64,000 nt of DNA from Nocardioides renjunii (GTDB lineage: Bacteria; Actinomycetota; Actinomycetes; Propionibacteriales; Nocardioidaceae). The stretch lies in assembly GCF_034661175.1 (NCBI RefSeq), contig NZ_CP141058.1, forward strand, positions 2,914,001 to 2,978,000. Reading direction: 5' to 3'. Positions 52,721 to 60,704 of this stretch are shown here, piece by piece. The notes below the pieces were generated by a model, which was not told the DNA's origin, did no database searches, and saw only the letters and a list, made by a program, of their open reading frames with translations. The position numbers and the translations under genes were made by a program. Every line of letters begins with the position of its first letter. Position 1 is the first letter of the stretch.

Positions 52721-53722
52721 CTACCCCATCTCCGCCTTGGTGTCCCGGGCGATGAACGAGTTCATCATGTCGAGCGCCGTCATCTTGCCGTCGACCACCG
52801 CGTCGACGGCCTCGGCGATGGGCGCGTCGACGCCGGTCTGGCGGGCCAGGGCGAGCAGCGACTTGCAGGACTTCGCGCCCTCGGCGACCTGGCGGGTGGA
52901 GGCGTAGATCTCCTCGGTCGTCATCCCCTGGCCGAGGCGCTCACCGAAGGTGCGGTTGCGCGACAGCGGGGAGGAGCAGGTGGCGACCAGGTCGCCCAGC
53001 CCGGCCAGACCCATGAGGGTCAGCGGGTTGGCGCCCTGCGCGGTGGCGAGCCGCGCGGTCTCGGCGAGGCCGCGGGTGATCACCGAGGCGGTGGTGTTGT
53101 CGCCGAAGCCGAGGCCCACGGCCATGCCGACGGCGAGGCCGACGACGTTCTTGTAGGCGCCGCCGATCTCGCAGCCCAGCACGTCGACGGACGTGTAGGG
53201 CCGCCACGACGGACCGTGGGTGATGGCCTGGATCTGCTTGGCGCGCTCCTCTTCGAGGCACGCCACGACGGAGGCGGCGGGCTCGCGGCGCGCGATCTCG
53301 CGGGCCAGGTTGGGCCCGCTGACGACGGCGATCCGGTCGGCGGGTGCGTCGGTGACCTCCTGGATCACCTCGCTCATCCGCAGGAGGGAGCCGAGCTCGA
53401 CGCCCTTCATCAACGACACGAGGGTCGCCTTCTCGGGCAGGACCGGCGCCCAGTCGGTGAGGTTCTCGCGCAGGGTCTGCGAGGGGACGGTGAGCACGAC
53501 CAGGTCGGCGTCGGCGGCGACCTCCTCGGCGTCGGTCGACGCGCTGATGGACGGCGGCAGCTCGATCCCCGGCAGGTAGTCGGTGTTCTCGCGGCGGTCG
53601 TTGATCGCCTCGACGACCTCCTCGCGCCGGCCCCACAGCGACACGTCGTTGCCGGCGTCGGCCAGGACCAGCGAGAAGGCCGTGCCCCACGATCCGGCGC
53701 TGAACACTGCGATCTTCGTCAT
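52721..53722 (-). CDS. gpsA: Glycerol-3-phosphate dehydrogenase [NAD(P)+]
   Basis: Makes sn-glycerol-3-phosphate from dihydroxyacetone phosphate for phospholipids. The 333 residues show the Rossmann motif IAVFSAGSWGTAFSLVLADAG (in part), VLTVPSQTLRE, SGPNLAREIA, the catalytic lysine in GGAYKNVVGLAVGMAVGL and ETARLATAQGANPLTLMGLAG. It overlaps plsC by 4 bases, so the two first steps of phospholipid synthesis are coupled. Confidence 0.96.
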   Translation of the reverse strand: MTKIAVFSAGSWGTAFSLVLADAGNDVSLWGRREEVVEAINDRRENTDYLPGIELPPSISASTDAEEVAADADLVVLTVPSQTLRENLTDWAPVLPEKATLVSLMKGVELGSLLRMSEVIQEVTDAPADRIAVVSGPNLAREIARREPAASVVACLEEERAKQIQAITHGPSWRPYTSVDVLGCEIGGAYKNVVGLAVGMAVGLGFGDNTTASVITRGLAETARLATAQGANPLTLMGLAGLGDLVATCSSPLSRNRTFGERLGQGMTTEEIYASTRQVAEGAKSCKSLLALARQTGVDAPIAEAVDAVVDGKMTALDMMNSFIARDTKAEMG

Positions 53723-54510
53723 CGGCTGTGCTTCCTCCTCGTGCGGGGACTGGCCCGGCGGGCGTCGTCGTGGGGGTTGCCGGTCTCGCGTACGCCGCTG
53801 AGGCGCGGGTCGAAGCGCTCGCTCGGCGCCACCTCGCCGCGCAGGTCGGCGACGATCCCGGTGATGGCGGACATGATCCGGTCGGTGGCCTCCGCCGTCG
53901 TCTCCGGGGTGGTGCGCGCCGCGACCAGGTCGTCCAGCGGCACCGGGTCACCGGCCTTCATCACGATGTTCTTGCGCGGCACCAGGTGCGGCGTCTTGGT
54001 GTAGGGCGGCAGCACCTCCTGGGCACCCCACTGCCCCACCGGGATCACCGGGCACCCCGTGGCGAGCGCGATCCGCGCGGCGCCGGTCTTGCCCTTCATC
54101 GGCCACAGGTCGGGGTCGCGGGTGAGCGTCCCCTCCGGGTAGATGATGAGGCACTCGCCGTTGCCGATGGCCTCGACCGCCGCGTCGTACGCCCCGACCG
54201 CGTTGCGGCTCAGCCGCTCGACGGGGATCTGGCCTAGGGCGGTCAGGAAGCCGCCGAGGTGCTTGTTGCGGAACAGCCCGGACTTCGCGAGGTAGCGCGG
54301 CAGCCGGCCGTGGTCGTAGACGAAGTGCGCCGACAGCAGGGGGTCGACGTGGGAGATGTGGTTGAGGGCGACGATGCAGCCGCCCGTGGCGGGGATCTTC
54401 TCGCCGTCGATCCAGGTGCGCGAGGTCGCGGTGAGCAGCGTCGGCTTGAGGATGCTCGCTGCCACCGTCATGGCCCAGCCGCGATCCTGCTCCAGCTTCC
54501 TGACCCGCAC
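53719..54510 (-). CDS. plsC: 1-acyl-sn-glycerol-3-phosphate acyltransferase
   Basis: 263 residues. The acyltransferase motif NHISHVDPLL (HX4D) and motif III YPEGTLTRD are intact, followed by IPVGQWGAQEVLPPY. A basic tail extends past the domain. The GTG at 54510 is used because GAGGAGG lies 7 bases upstream; the ATG at 54471 would lose 13 residues. It forms an operon with gpsA. Confidence 0.92.
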   Translation of the reverse strand: MRVRKLEQDRGWAMTVAASILKPTLLTATSRTWIDGEKIPATGGCIVALNHISHVDPLLSAHFVYDHGRLPRYLAKSGLFRNKHLGGFLTALGQIPVERLSRNAVGAYDAAVEAIGNGECLIIYPEGTLTRDPDLWPMKGKTGAARIALATGCPVIPVGQWGAQEVLPPYTKTPHLVPRKNIVMKAGDPVPLDDLVAARTTPETTAEATDRIMSAITGIVADLRGEVAPSERFDPRLSGVRETGNPHDDARRASPRTRRKHSR

Positions 54511-54648
54511 GCGTCCCCCTCCTCGTCGCTCTCCCGGGGCGCTCGTGCTCGGTCCCGCCCTGACGCTCCCTCGTCGCGAGCAGGCTACTCGGTCGCCAGG
54601 CCCCGGGCGCCCCACCGCCGCGCTGTCCCGGGTGGCAGGATCCGGGTG

Positions 54649-55338
54649 ATGTCCAACCACCCGCCGACCCCTCCGACGCCCGCGCGGTGCGTGGTCGTCG
54701 TACCCGTCAAGCCGCCGGCGTTCGGCAAGTCCCGCCTCGGCGGCGACGCCCAGCACGGGCTGCCGGACCCGCAGCGGCGTGAGCTCGCCGAGGCCTTCGC
54801 GCTCGACACCGTCCGGGCGGCCGCCGCCACGCCGGGCGTCGAGGCCGTGCTCGTCGTCACCGACGACTTCCGCCTGGCCGCGGCGATGCGCGACCTCGGC
54901 GCCGAGGTGATGCCCGACGGCGCCAGCGAGGACCTCAACGCCACCCTCGTCCAGGGAGCCGCCGAGGTGGCGCGGCGGTGGCCGCACTCCGTGCCCGTGT
55001 CCCTCGTGGCCGACCTGCCGGGCCTGCTCCCCGAGGAGCTCGCCGCCGTCCTCGACGAGGTCGTGGAGCACGTCGACGCCGGCCGCGCGGTGTTCGTGCG
55101 CGACCGCGCCGGGGTCGGTACGACGCTCTACGCCGCGCCCCCGGCCCGCTTCGAGCCCGGCTTCGGGCTCGGCTCGGCGGCGCGCCACGCGGGGTCCGGA
55201 GCGGTCGAGGTGGGGTCCGCGGCGACCAGCGTCCGCGCCGACGTCGACGACGTGGCCGACCTCGGCGCCGCTCTCGTCGCCGGCGTGGGCCCGCACACGT
55301 CCCGGGCAAGCGGAAGGCGGGCCACCCACGAGGGGTGA
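54649..55338 (+). CDS. cofC: Phospholactate/phosphoenolpyruvate guanylyltransferase (F420 biosynthesis)
   Basis: 229 residues of the CofC/FbiD family, which activates 2-phospholactate or, in mycobacteria, phosphoenolpyruvate with GTP for cofactor F420. The GT-A type nucleotidyltransferase front is VVVVPVKPPAFGKSRL, followed by VVTDDFRLAAAM, LNATLVQGAAEVAR and SLVADLPGLLPEEL. In M. tuberculosis fbiD also neighbours gpsA and hupB. None of the other F420 genes are in this window. The last bases run into a terminator stem. Confidence 0.92.
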   Translation: MSNHPPTPPTPARCVVVVPVKPPAFGKSRLGGDAQHGLPDPQRRELAEAFALDTVRAAAATPGVEAVLVVTDDFRLAAAMRDLGAEVMPDGASEDLNATLVQGAAEVARRWPHSVPVSLVADLPGLLPEELAAVLDEVVEHVDAGRAVFVRDRAGVGTTLYAAPPARFEPGFGLGSAARHAGSGAVEVGSAATSVRADVDDVADLGAALVAGVGPHTSRASGRRATHEG

Positions 55339-55345
55339 CCCGCCT
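55315..55345. terminator. Bidirectional terminator between cofC and hup
   Basis: A 13-pair stem with one mismatch (55315-55327 with 55333-55345) and a 5-base loop that includes the cofC stop codon. It serves both convergent genes. Confidence 0.75.
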
Positions 55346-55373
55346 GCACTGGCGGCGCAGCGGTGCTGCGGCG

Positions 55374-56066
55374 TCAGGACTTCTTCGCGGTCTTCTTGGC
55401 CGGCGCCTTCTTGGCCGCCGTCGTCTTGCTGGCCGTCGACTTGCTCGCGGACGTCTTGCTCGCGGACGTCTTGCTCGCCGAGGTCTTGGCGGCCGACGTC
55501 TTGGCCGGCGCCTTCTTCGCGGCGGTCTTCGACGTCGTCGAGGCCTTCTTGGCCGGCGCCTTCTTCGCGGCGGTCTTCGACGTCGTCGAGGCCTTCTTGG
55601 CGGTGGTCTTCTTGGCCGGTGCCGACTTCTTCGCGGCCGTCGTCGACGTCGTGCTCGTGGACGCGGTCGACTTCGCCGGGGCCTTGGTCGCCGCGGCCTT
55701 CTTGCCCGTCACGGACGACACGGCGGCGGCCGCGTAGCGCACACCCGGCGGCTTCGGCATGGTGGCGGCAGTCAGCCGGGGCAGCTTCTTCGCACCCGAG
55801 ATGACGTCCTTGAGCTCCTTGCCGGCGGAGAACTTCGGCACGGCCTTCTTCTTCGACTTCATCCGCTCGCCGGTCTGCGGGTTGCGCACCCAGCGCGCGT
55901 TGCGCACCGCCTTCTCGAAGGAGCCGAAGCCCGTGATGGCGACCTTCTCGCCCTTCGCGACCTCACGGGTGATGGTGTCGAGGACCGACTCGAGGGCGTG
56001 TGCCGCCTGCTTGCGGTTTCCCTCGTAACGCGCGGCGAGCGCGTCGATGAGCTCTGTCTTGTTCAC
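55374..56066 (-). CDS. hup: HU-type DNA-binding protein with Lys/Ala-rich tail
   Basis: Nucleoid protein of the actinobacterial HupB type. Residues 1-90 are the HU fold (NKTELIDALAARYEG, GFGSFEKAVRNARWVRNPQTGE, with the DNA-wrapping arm near 52-75). Residues about 130-230 are a tail of Lys, Ala, Ser and Thr with PAKK/KTAAKK-type repeats that resembles histone H1. The tail contains a perfect 16-residue duplication. The GTG at 56066 has GGAAGGGA upstream. The total of 230 residues is typical of the group. Confidence 0.95.
   Translation of the reverse strand: MNKTELIDALAARYEGNRKQAAHALESVLDTITREVAKGEKVAITGFGSFEKAVRNARWVRNPQTGERMKSKKKAVPKFSAGKELKDVISGAKKLPRLTAATMPKPPGVRYAAAAVSSVTGKKAAATKAPAKSTASTSTTSTTAAKKSAPAKKTTAKKASTTSKTAAKKAPAKKASTTSKTAAKKAPAKTSAAKTSASKTSASKTSASKSTASKTTAAKKAPAKKTAKKS
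55441..55485. repeat. 15-base in-frame repeats in the hup tail
   Basis: TTGCTCGCGGACGTC at 55441-55455 and 55456-55470, with a third copy (two changes) at 55471-55485. It encodes repeats of KTSAS. Confidence 0.9.
55503..55598. repeat. Perfect 48-base tandem duplication in the hup tail
   Basis: Bases 55503-55550 and 55551-55598 are identical, encoding two copies of the 16-residue unit KKASTTSKTAAKKAPA. The full DNA identity suggests a recent duplication or gene conversion. Confidence 0.95.
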
Positions 56067-56124
56067 TAGCTTCCCTTCCAATGAACCACGGGATGCCGAG
56101 CTCGTGCCCGGCCCTCTGCGAGGC

Positions 56125-56153
56125 ACGCTAAGCACATGGAAGGGTGAGGACAA
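56125..56153 (-). promoter_or_regulatory. hup promoter
   Basis: Minus-strand TTGTCC (-35, 56148-56153), 17 bases, then TAGCGT (-10, 56125-56130), placed 59 bases before the GTG start. Spacing and both boxes fit a principal sigma factor promoter. Confidence 0.6.
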
Positions 56154-56159
56154 TCACCG

Positions 56160-56180
56160 AAGCCCTTATTTGCAGGGCTT
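56160..56180. terminator. Hairpin after leuD
   Basis: A 7-base-pair perfect stem AAGCCCT/AGGGCTT with a 7-base loop, placed 2 bases after the leuD stop codon. On the plus strand it is followed by T-residues; on the minus strand (leuD direction) it has no U-tract. It separates leuCD from the hup promoter. Confidence 0.6.
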
Positions 56181-56182
56181 TT

Positions 56183-56782
56183 TCAGAGGGTGGCGGGCTT
56201 CCAGCTCGGACGCTCACCCTCAAAGGCGGCGATCACGTCGTCGTGGCCCAGGGTGATGCCGATGTCGTCGAGGCCCTCGAGCAGGCGCCACCGGGTGTAG
56301 TCGTCGATGTCGAAGGAGTCCTCGACGGCGTCCTCGCCGACGCCGGCGCGCACCGTGCGGCTCTCGAGGTCGACGGTGATCTCGCCGCCAGGGTTGTCCT
56401 CGAGCCAGTCCCACAGGCGCTGCACGACCTTCTCGTCCACCTGCGCGGCGAGCAGCCCCGCCTTGCCGGAGTTGCCGCGGAAGATGTCGGCGAACCGTGA
56501 GGAGATGACGACCCGGAAGCCGTAGTTCTGCAGCGCCCACACCGCGTGCTCGCGCGAGCTGCCGGTGCCGAAGTCCGGACCCGCGACGAGCACCGAGCCG
56601 GCGGCGTACGTCGGGTCGTTGAGCACGAAGTCGGGATCGTTGCGCCAGGCCGCGAAGAGCCCGTCCTCGAAGCCGGTGCGCGTCACCCGCTTGAGGTAGA
56701 CCGCCGGGATGATCTGGTCGGTGTCGACGTTGCTGCGCTTGAGCGGAACGCCGACGCCGGTGTGGGTGGTGAACCTGTCCAT
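56183..56782 (-). CDS. leuD: 3-isopropylmalate dehydratase small subunit
   Basis: 199 residues; partner of LeuC in leucine synthesis (isomerisation of 2- to 3-isopropylmalate). It shows the swivelling-domain motifs [35 protein letters not shown] and [17 protein letters not shown]. It follows leuC by 3 bases in the same operon. Confidence 0.96.
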   Translation of the reverse strand: MDRFTTHTGVGVPLKRSNVDTDQIIPAVYLKRVTRTGFEDGLFAAWRNDPDFVLNDPTYAAGSVLVAGPDFGTGSSREHAVWALQNYGFRVVISSRFADIFRGNSGKAGLLAAQVDEKVVQRLWDWLEDNPGGEITVDLESRTVRAGVGEDAVEDSFDIDDYTRWRLLEGLDDIGITLGHDDVIAAFEGERPSWKPATL

Positions 56783-56785
56783 GGG

Positions 56786-58192
56786 TCAGACCTCCTGCAG
56801 GTCGGCGGGGCTGGAGAGCGTGCCGCGCACGGCCGTGGCCGCGGCGACGGGCACCGAGACCAGGTGCGTACGCCCGCCCTTGCCCTGGCGGCCCTCGAAG
56901 TTGCGGTTGGACGTGGACGCGCTGCGCTCGCCCGGGGCCAGCTGGTCGGGGTTCATGCCCAGGCACATCGAGCAGCCGGCACCGCGCCACTCCGCACCCG
57001 CGGCGACGAAGACCTTGTCGAGGCCCTCGGCCTCGGCCTGCAGGCGTACGCGCACGGAGCCGGGCACGACGAGCAGGCGGGTGTCGGCGGCGACCGTGCG
57101 GCCGTCGAGGATCGACGCCGCGAGGCGCAGGTCCTCGATGCGGCCGTTGGTGCACGAGCCGACGAAGACGGTGTCGACCTTGACCTCGCGCAGCGGCGTA
57201 CCGGCCTCGAGACCCATGTACTGCAGAGCCTTCTCGGTCGCGACCTTGTCGCTCGGCTCGTCGAAGTCGTCCGGGCCGGGCACGGTCGCGCCGAGCGGCG
57301 CGCCCTGCCCGGGGTTGGTGCCCCACGTGACGAACGGCGTCATGGTCGACGCGTCGAGCTCGATCACCTTGTCGAAGACGGCGTCGTCGTCGGTGCGCAG
57401 CGTCCTCCAGTGCGCGACGGCGGCGTCCCAGTCGGCGCCCGTCGGCGCCTCCGGCTTGCCCTCGATGTAGTCGAACGTCGTCTGGTCGGGGGCGATCAGC
57501 CCGGCCTTCGCGCCCCACTCGATCGACATGTTGCACACGGTCATCCGGCCCTCCATGGAGAGCTCCTCGATCGCCTGTCCGCGGTACTCCACGATGTAGC
57601 CCTGGCCACCACCGGTGCCGGTGTGCGTGATGAGGGTGAGCACGAGGTCCTTGGCGGTGACACCCTCGGGCAGGCTGCCGTTGACGGTGACGGCCATCGT
57701 CCTCGGCTTGGCCTGCATGAGCGTCTGGGTGGCGAGGACGTGCTCGACCTCGGAGGTGCCGATGCCGAACGCGATCGCGCCGAACGCGCCGTGCGTCGAG
57801 GTGTGCGAGTCGCCGCACACGATGGTCATGCCGGGCTGGGTCAGGCCGAGCTGGGGGCCGACCACGTGCACGATCCCCTGCTCGACGTCGCCGAGGGGGT
57901 GCAGGCGCACGCCGAAGTCGGCGGCGTTCTTGCGCAGGGTCTCGACCTGGGTGCGGCTCACCGGGTCGGCGATCGGCTTGTCCCAGTCGAGCGTGGGGAC
58001 GTTGTGGTCCTCGGTCGCCAGCGTCAGGTCGGGCCGGCGGACCGTACGGTTGGCGAGCCGGAGGCCGTCGAAGGCCTGCGGCGAGGTGACCTCGTGCAGC
58101 AGGTGGAGGTCGATGTAGAGCAGGTCGGGCTCTCCGGGGGCACTGCGGACGACGTGCTCGTCCCACACTTTCTCGGACAGGGTCTTGCCCAC
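56786..58192 (-). CDS. leuC: 3-isopropylmalate dehydratase large subunit
   Basis: 468 residues, [4Fe-4S] aconitase-type subunit. The iron-sulfur cysteines are in [15 protein letters not shown] and [13 protein letters not shown], and the front shows [27 protein letters not shown] (in part) and [15 protein letters not shown]. The GTG start has GGAG 9 bases upstream. It is divergent from the IclR regulator. Confidence 0.96.
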   Translation of the reverse strand: MGKTLSEKVWDEHVVRSAPGEPDLLYIDLHLLHEVTSPQAFDGLRLANRTVRRPDLTLATEDHNVPTLDWDKPIADPVSRTQVETLRKNAADFGVRLHPLGDVEQGIVHVVGPQLGLTQPGMTIVCGDSHTSTHGAFGAIAFGIGTSEVEHVLATQTLMQAKPRTMAVTVNGSLPEGVTAKDLVLTLITHTGTGGGQGYIVEYRGQAIEELSMEGRMTVCNMSIEWGAKAGLIAPDQTTFDYIEGKPEAPTGADWDAAVAHWRTLRTDDDAVFDKVIELDASTMTPFVTWGTNPGQGAPLGATVPGPDDFDEPSDKVATEKALQYMGLEAGTPLREVKVDTVFVGSCTNGRIEDLRLAASILDGRTVAADTRLLVVPGSVRVRLQAEAEGLDKVFVAAGAEWRGAGCSMCLGMNPDQLAPGERSASTSNRNFEGRQGKGGRTHLVSVPVAAATAVRGTLSSPADLQEV

Positions 58193-58235
58193 GACGTGTT
58201 CTCCTTCGGGTCAGGCGATGCACCGACCATACGGC

Positions 58236-58264
58236 TTGCATCCCACTGGTTGAGATGAGAATAT
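58236..58264 (+). promoter_or_regulatory. Promoter of the IclR regulator gene
   Basis: TTGCAT (-35, 58236-58241), exactly 17 bases, then GAATAT (-10, 58259-58264). The ATG follows 6 bases later with no ribosome site, so the message is probably leaderless. The same 78-base gap must hold the leuC promoter and the regulator's binding site. Confidence 0.6.
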
Positions 58265-58270
58265 CGGAAT

Positions 58271-58993
58271 ATGGACAACGGATCTGGCGTCGGAGTGCTC
58301 GACAAGGCCGCTCTCGTGCTCGCCGCCCTCGAGGCCGGACCGGCCACCCTGGCCGGGCTCGTGGCCGGCACCGGACTGGCTCGACCCACCGCGCACCGCC
58401 TCGCCGTCGCCCTCGAGCACCACCGCCTGGTCGCCCGCGACATGCAGGGCCGCTTCGTGCTCGGACCCCGCCTGGCCGAGCTGTCCGCCGCCGCCGGCGA
58501 GGACCGGCTCCTCGCCGCCGCGGGCCCCGTGCTGGCCCGGCTCCGCGACATCACCGGCGAGTCCGCCCAGCTGTGGCGCCGGCAGGGCGAGCACCGCGTG
58601 TGCGTCGCGGCAGCCGAGCGCCCCTCCGGCCTGCGCGACACGATCCCCGTCGGCTCGCAGCTGACGATGAACGCCGGCTCCGCCGCGCAGATCCTGCTCG
58701 CGTGGGAGGACCCGGAGCGGATGCACCGCGGCCTGCAGAACGCCGCCTTCTCCGCCACCGCCCTGTCCGGCATCCGCCGCCGCGGCTGGTCGCAGTCCGT
58801 CGGCGAGCGCGAGCAGGGCGTGGCCTCGGTCTCCGCCCCTGTCCGCTCCCCCGGCGGCAAGGTCATCGCCGCCGTGTCGGTCTCCGGCCCCCTCGAGCGC
58901 CTCTCCCGCCAGCCCGGGCGGATGCACGCGCCCGCGGTGCTCGCTGCCGCCGACCGGCTCTCGGAGTCGCTGCGCCGCGCTGCCTCCGAGTAG
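58271..58993 (+). CDS. ndgR: IclR family regulator, NdgR/LtbR-like
   Basis: 240 residues: an N-terminal winged helix (about 7-65, PATLAGLVAGTGLARPTAHRLAV) and the IclR effector domain (about 80-235, GSQLTMNAGSAAQILLAW, SAPVRSPGGKVIAAVSVSGP). Position back to back with leuC matches NdgR of Streptomyces and LtbR of Corynebacterium, which control leuCD and amino-acid genes, so the same role is inferred. Confidence 0.9.
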   Translation: MDNGSGVGVLDKAALVLAALEAGPATLAGLVAGTGLARPTAHRLAVALEHHRLVARDMQGRFVLGPRLAELSAAAGEDRLLAAAGPVLARLRDITGESAQLWRRQGEHRVCVAAAERPSGLRDTIPVGSQLTMNAGSAAQILLAWEDPERMHRGLQNAAFSATALSGIRRRGWSQSVGEREQGVASVSAPVRSPGGKVIAAVSVSGPLERLSRQPGRMHAPAVLAAADRLSESLRRAASE

Positions 58994-58999
58994 CCGAGC

Positions 59000-59107
59000 G
59001 GGCACGTCGTGCCCGTCCTGACCCCCCACCGGGCACTTCGTGCCCGTCCCGGCCGGCTGACCGGCACGAAGTGCCCGCTCGCCGTGCCGGACGGGCACGA
59101 AGTGCCC
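59000..59107. repeat. Palindrome array B: four GGGCACnnnGTGCCC sites exactly 31 bases apart
   Basis: Palindromes at 59000-59014 (GGGCACGTCGTGCCC), 59031-59045 (GGGCACTTCGTGCCC), 59063-59075 (GGCACGAAGTGCC) and 59093-59107 (GGGCACGAAGTGCCC). Centres are 59007, 59038, 59069 and 59100. The first two have GTC/TTC centres and are followed by GTCC; the last two have GAA centres and are followed by GCTC, so copies 3 and 4 are inverted relative to 1 and 2. The array fills the gap between the IclR regulator and the next plus-strand gene. Confidence 0.92.
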
Positions 59108-59144
59108 GCTCACGTGTAGGTAGATCCGTGGCAGGGTGGGCGCC

Positions 59145-59738
59145 ATGGCAGACCTCGTGGACCTCGTGGACCTCGGGCCCGCCGGCGAGCGCCTGCTCGC
59201 CGTCGCCGCCAACGTCACCGACGACCAGCTCGGCGCACCGACGCCGTGCGAGGGCCGGAGCGTCGGCCAGCTCGTGCAGCACCTCGTCGGGCTGACCGGC
59301 GCCTTCCGCGCCGCTGCCGACAAGGACTTCGGCCCCTGGACCGACACCGACCCCGACGATGCCGACTGGCCCGACCCGGAGCCGGGGTGGCGCGAGTCGC
59401 TGGGCCGGCACGTGCCGGCGCTCGTCGCGTCTTGGCGCGACCCGCAGGCCTGGGAGGGGATGACCCGAGCCGGTGGCGTCGACCTGCCGGGCCAGGTGGC
59501 CGGACTGGTGGCGCTCGACGAGGTGGTGCTGCACGGGTGGGACCTCGCCCGCGCCACCGGACAGACCTACGACTGCGACGACGCCACCGCAGAGGCGTGC
59601 ATGGCCTTCGTCGGCGGGTTCGACGAGGGCGGGACGCCCGGCCTGTTCGGTCCGTCGGTGCCCGCCGCGCCCGGTGCGTCCGCCTTCGAGCAGGTCCTGG
59701 CCCGCTCCGGCCGCGACCCCCAGTGGTCCGCGACCTGA
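59145..59738 (+). CDS. TIGR03086/DinB-like metal-binding protein
   Basis: 197 residues of the mycothiol-dependent maleylpyruvate isomerase/DinB-like superfamily. The N-terminal domain has PTPCEGRSVGQLVQHLVGLTGAF (metal-ligand histidine in QHLVG) and the middle has ALDEVVLHGWDLARATGQ, a second histidine site. Members bind a metal and may use mycothiol; the reaction is unknown. A GTG at 59136 is an alternative start. CAGGGT lies 7 bases before the ATG. Confidence 0.85.
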   Translation: MADLVDLVDLGPAGERLLAVAANVTDDQLGAPTPCEGRSVGQLVQHLVGLTGAFRAAADKDFGPWTDTDPDDADWPDPEPGWRESLGRHVPALVASWRDPQAWEGMTRAGGVDLPGQVAGLVALDEVVLHGWDLARATGQTYDCDDATAEACMAFVGGFDEGGTPGLFGPSVPAAPGASAFEQVLARSGRDPQWSAT

Positions 59739-59785
59739 GCCCGCGGGCGGGTGCGGGTGCCGAGCGGCCGCAGGAGCGTGGCGGC

Positions 59786-60208
59786 ATGAGCCACGTCGTC
59801 GCCGTCCTCGTCCGCCTCGCCGTCCTCGCGATCGGCCTGACCCTCTACACCGTCCTCGTGGTGCCGGCCATGTCCGAGTCCGGTGACGCCGACATCGGCG
59901 CCGGCCTGATCGCCTTCGGGGCGCTCGTGCTGGTCGGGTTCGCCGGCGGGCTGGTCGACGCCCGGCGTCGCGGGGCGCTCGTCGCCGTCGCGTGGTGGCT
60001 CGCCGTCGCGGCGGGCCTCGCCCTGGGCTGGTGGCTGGTGCCGCCGCTGCTGGACCGGAGCGGCGACGCGTCCTACGGCGAGCTGCTCGCCATGGACGCC
60101 GGGATCGTCACCTTCTTGTTCGGCCTCGTCGCCGTGCCCGCAGTGATCGGGGCAGTGATCGGCGCGGTGATCGGTCGCTCGCTCGGGACGGCCGGGCGCC
60201 GCGCGTGA
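59786..60208 (+). CDS. Small integral membrane protein
   Basis: 140 residues with four predicted membrane helices (about 5-22, 36-53, 63-80, 108-130), the last rich in Gly/Val/Ile (VPAVIGAVIGAVIGRSLG). No family recognised. CAGGAG lies upstream of the ATG. It converges with ogt after a 12-base gap. Confidence 0.75.
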   Translation: MSHVVAVLVRLAVLAIGLTLYTVLVVPAMSESGDADIGAGLIAFGALVLVGFAGGLVDARRRGALVAVAWWLAVAAGLALGWWLVPPLLDRSGDASYGELLAMDAGIVTFLFGLVAVPAVIGAVIGAVIGRSLGTAGRRA

Positions 60209-60220
60209 TGCGACCCGGGC

Positions 60221-60703
60221 TCAGAACAACGCGTCCTGCTCCAGCTCGAGCAGCTGCTGCTTGCGCTCCAGCCCGCCGGCGTAGCCGGTGAGCGTGCCGT
60301 TGGCGCCGATGACGCGGTGGCACGGCACGACGATCGGGATGGGGTTGCGGCCGTTGGCCAGGCCGACCGCGCGGGAGGCGGCGTTGGTCATCCCGAGCAG
60401 GCCGGCGACCTCGCCGTAGGACGCGGTCCGGCCGTAGCCGATCTTCTCCAGCTGGGTCCACACCCGCCGTTGGAACTCGGTGCCGACCGGCGCGAGCGGC
60501 AGGTCGAAGTCGGTGAGGGTGCGGTCGAAGTACGCCGTCAGCTGGCGCACCGTCTCCACGAGCACCGGCTCGTCGTCGGCGCGCGGGCCGAGCGGGCGGC
60601 CGTCGGCGGGCTGCCGGAACGGGGAGAACTCGATCGCGACGATCGCTCCGTCCCGCTCCACGATGCGCAGGTCGCCGATGGGCGAGGGCATCACGGTCCA
60701 CAT
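60221..60703 (-). CDS. ogt: Methylated-DNA--protein-cysteine methyltransferase
   Basis: 160-residue suicide repair protein that moves a methyl group from O6-methylguanine to its own cysteine in the motif VVPCHRVIGANG. The upstream helix is FQRRVWTQLEKIGYGRTASYGEVAGLLG (in part). It begins 1 base after the Ada-AlkA gene stop, so both are one operon. Confidence 0.95.
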   Translation of the reverse strand: MWTVMPSPIGDLRIVERDGAIVAIEFSPFRQPADGRPLGPRADDEPVLVETVRQLTAYFDRTLTDFDLPLAPVGTEFQRRVWTQLEKIGYGRTASYGEVAGLLGMTNAASRAVGLANGRNPIPIVVPCHRVIGANGTLTGYAGGLERKQQLLELEQDALF

Positions 60704-60704
60704 G

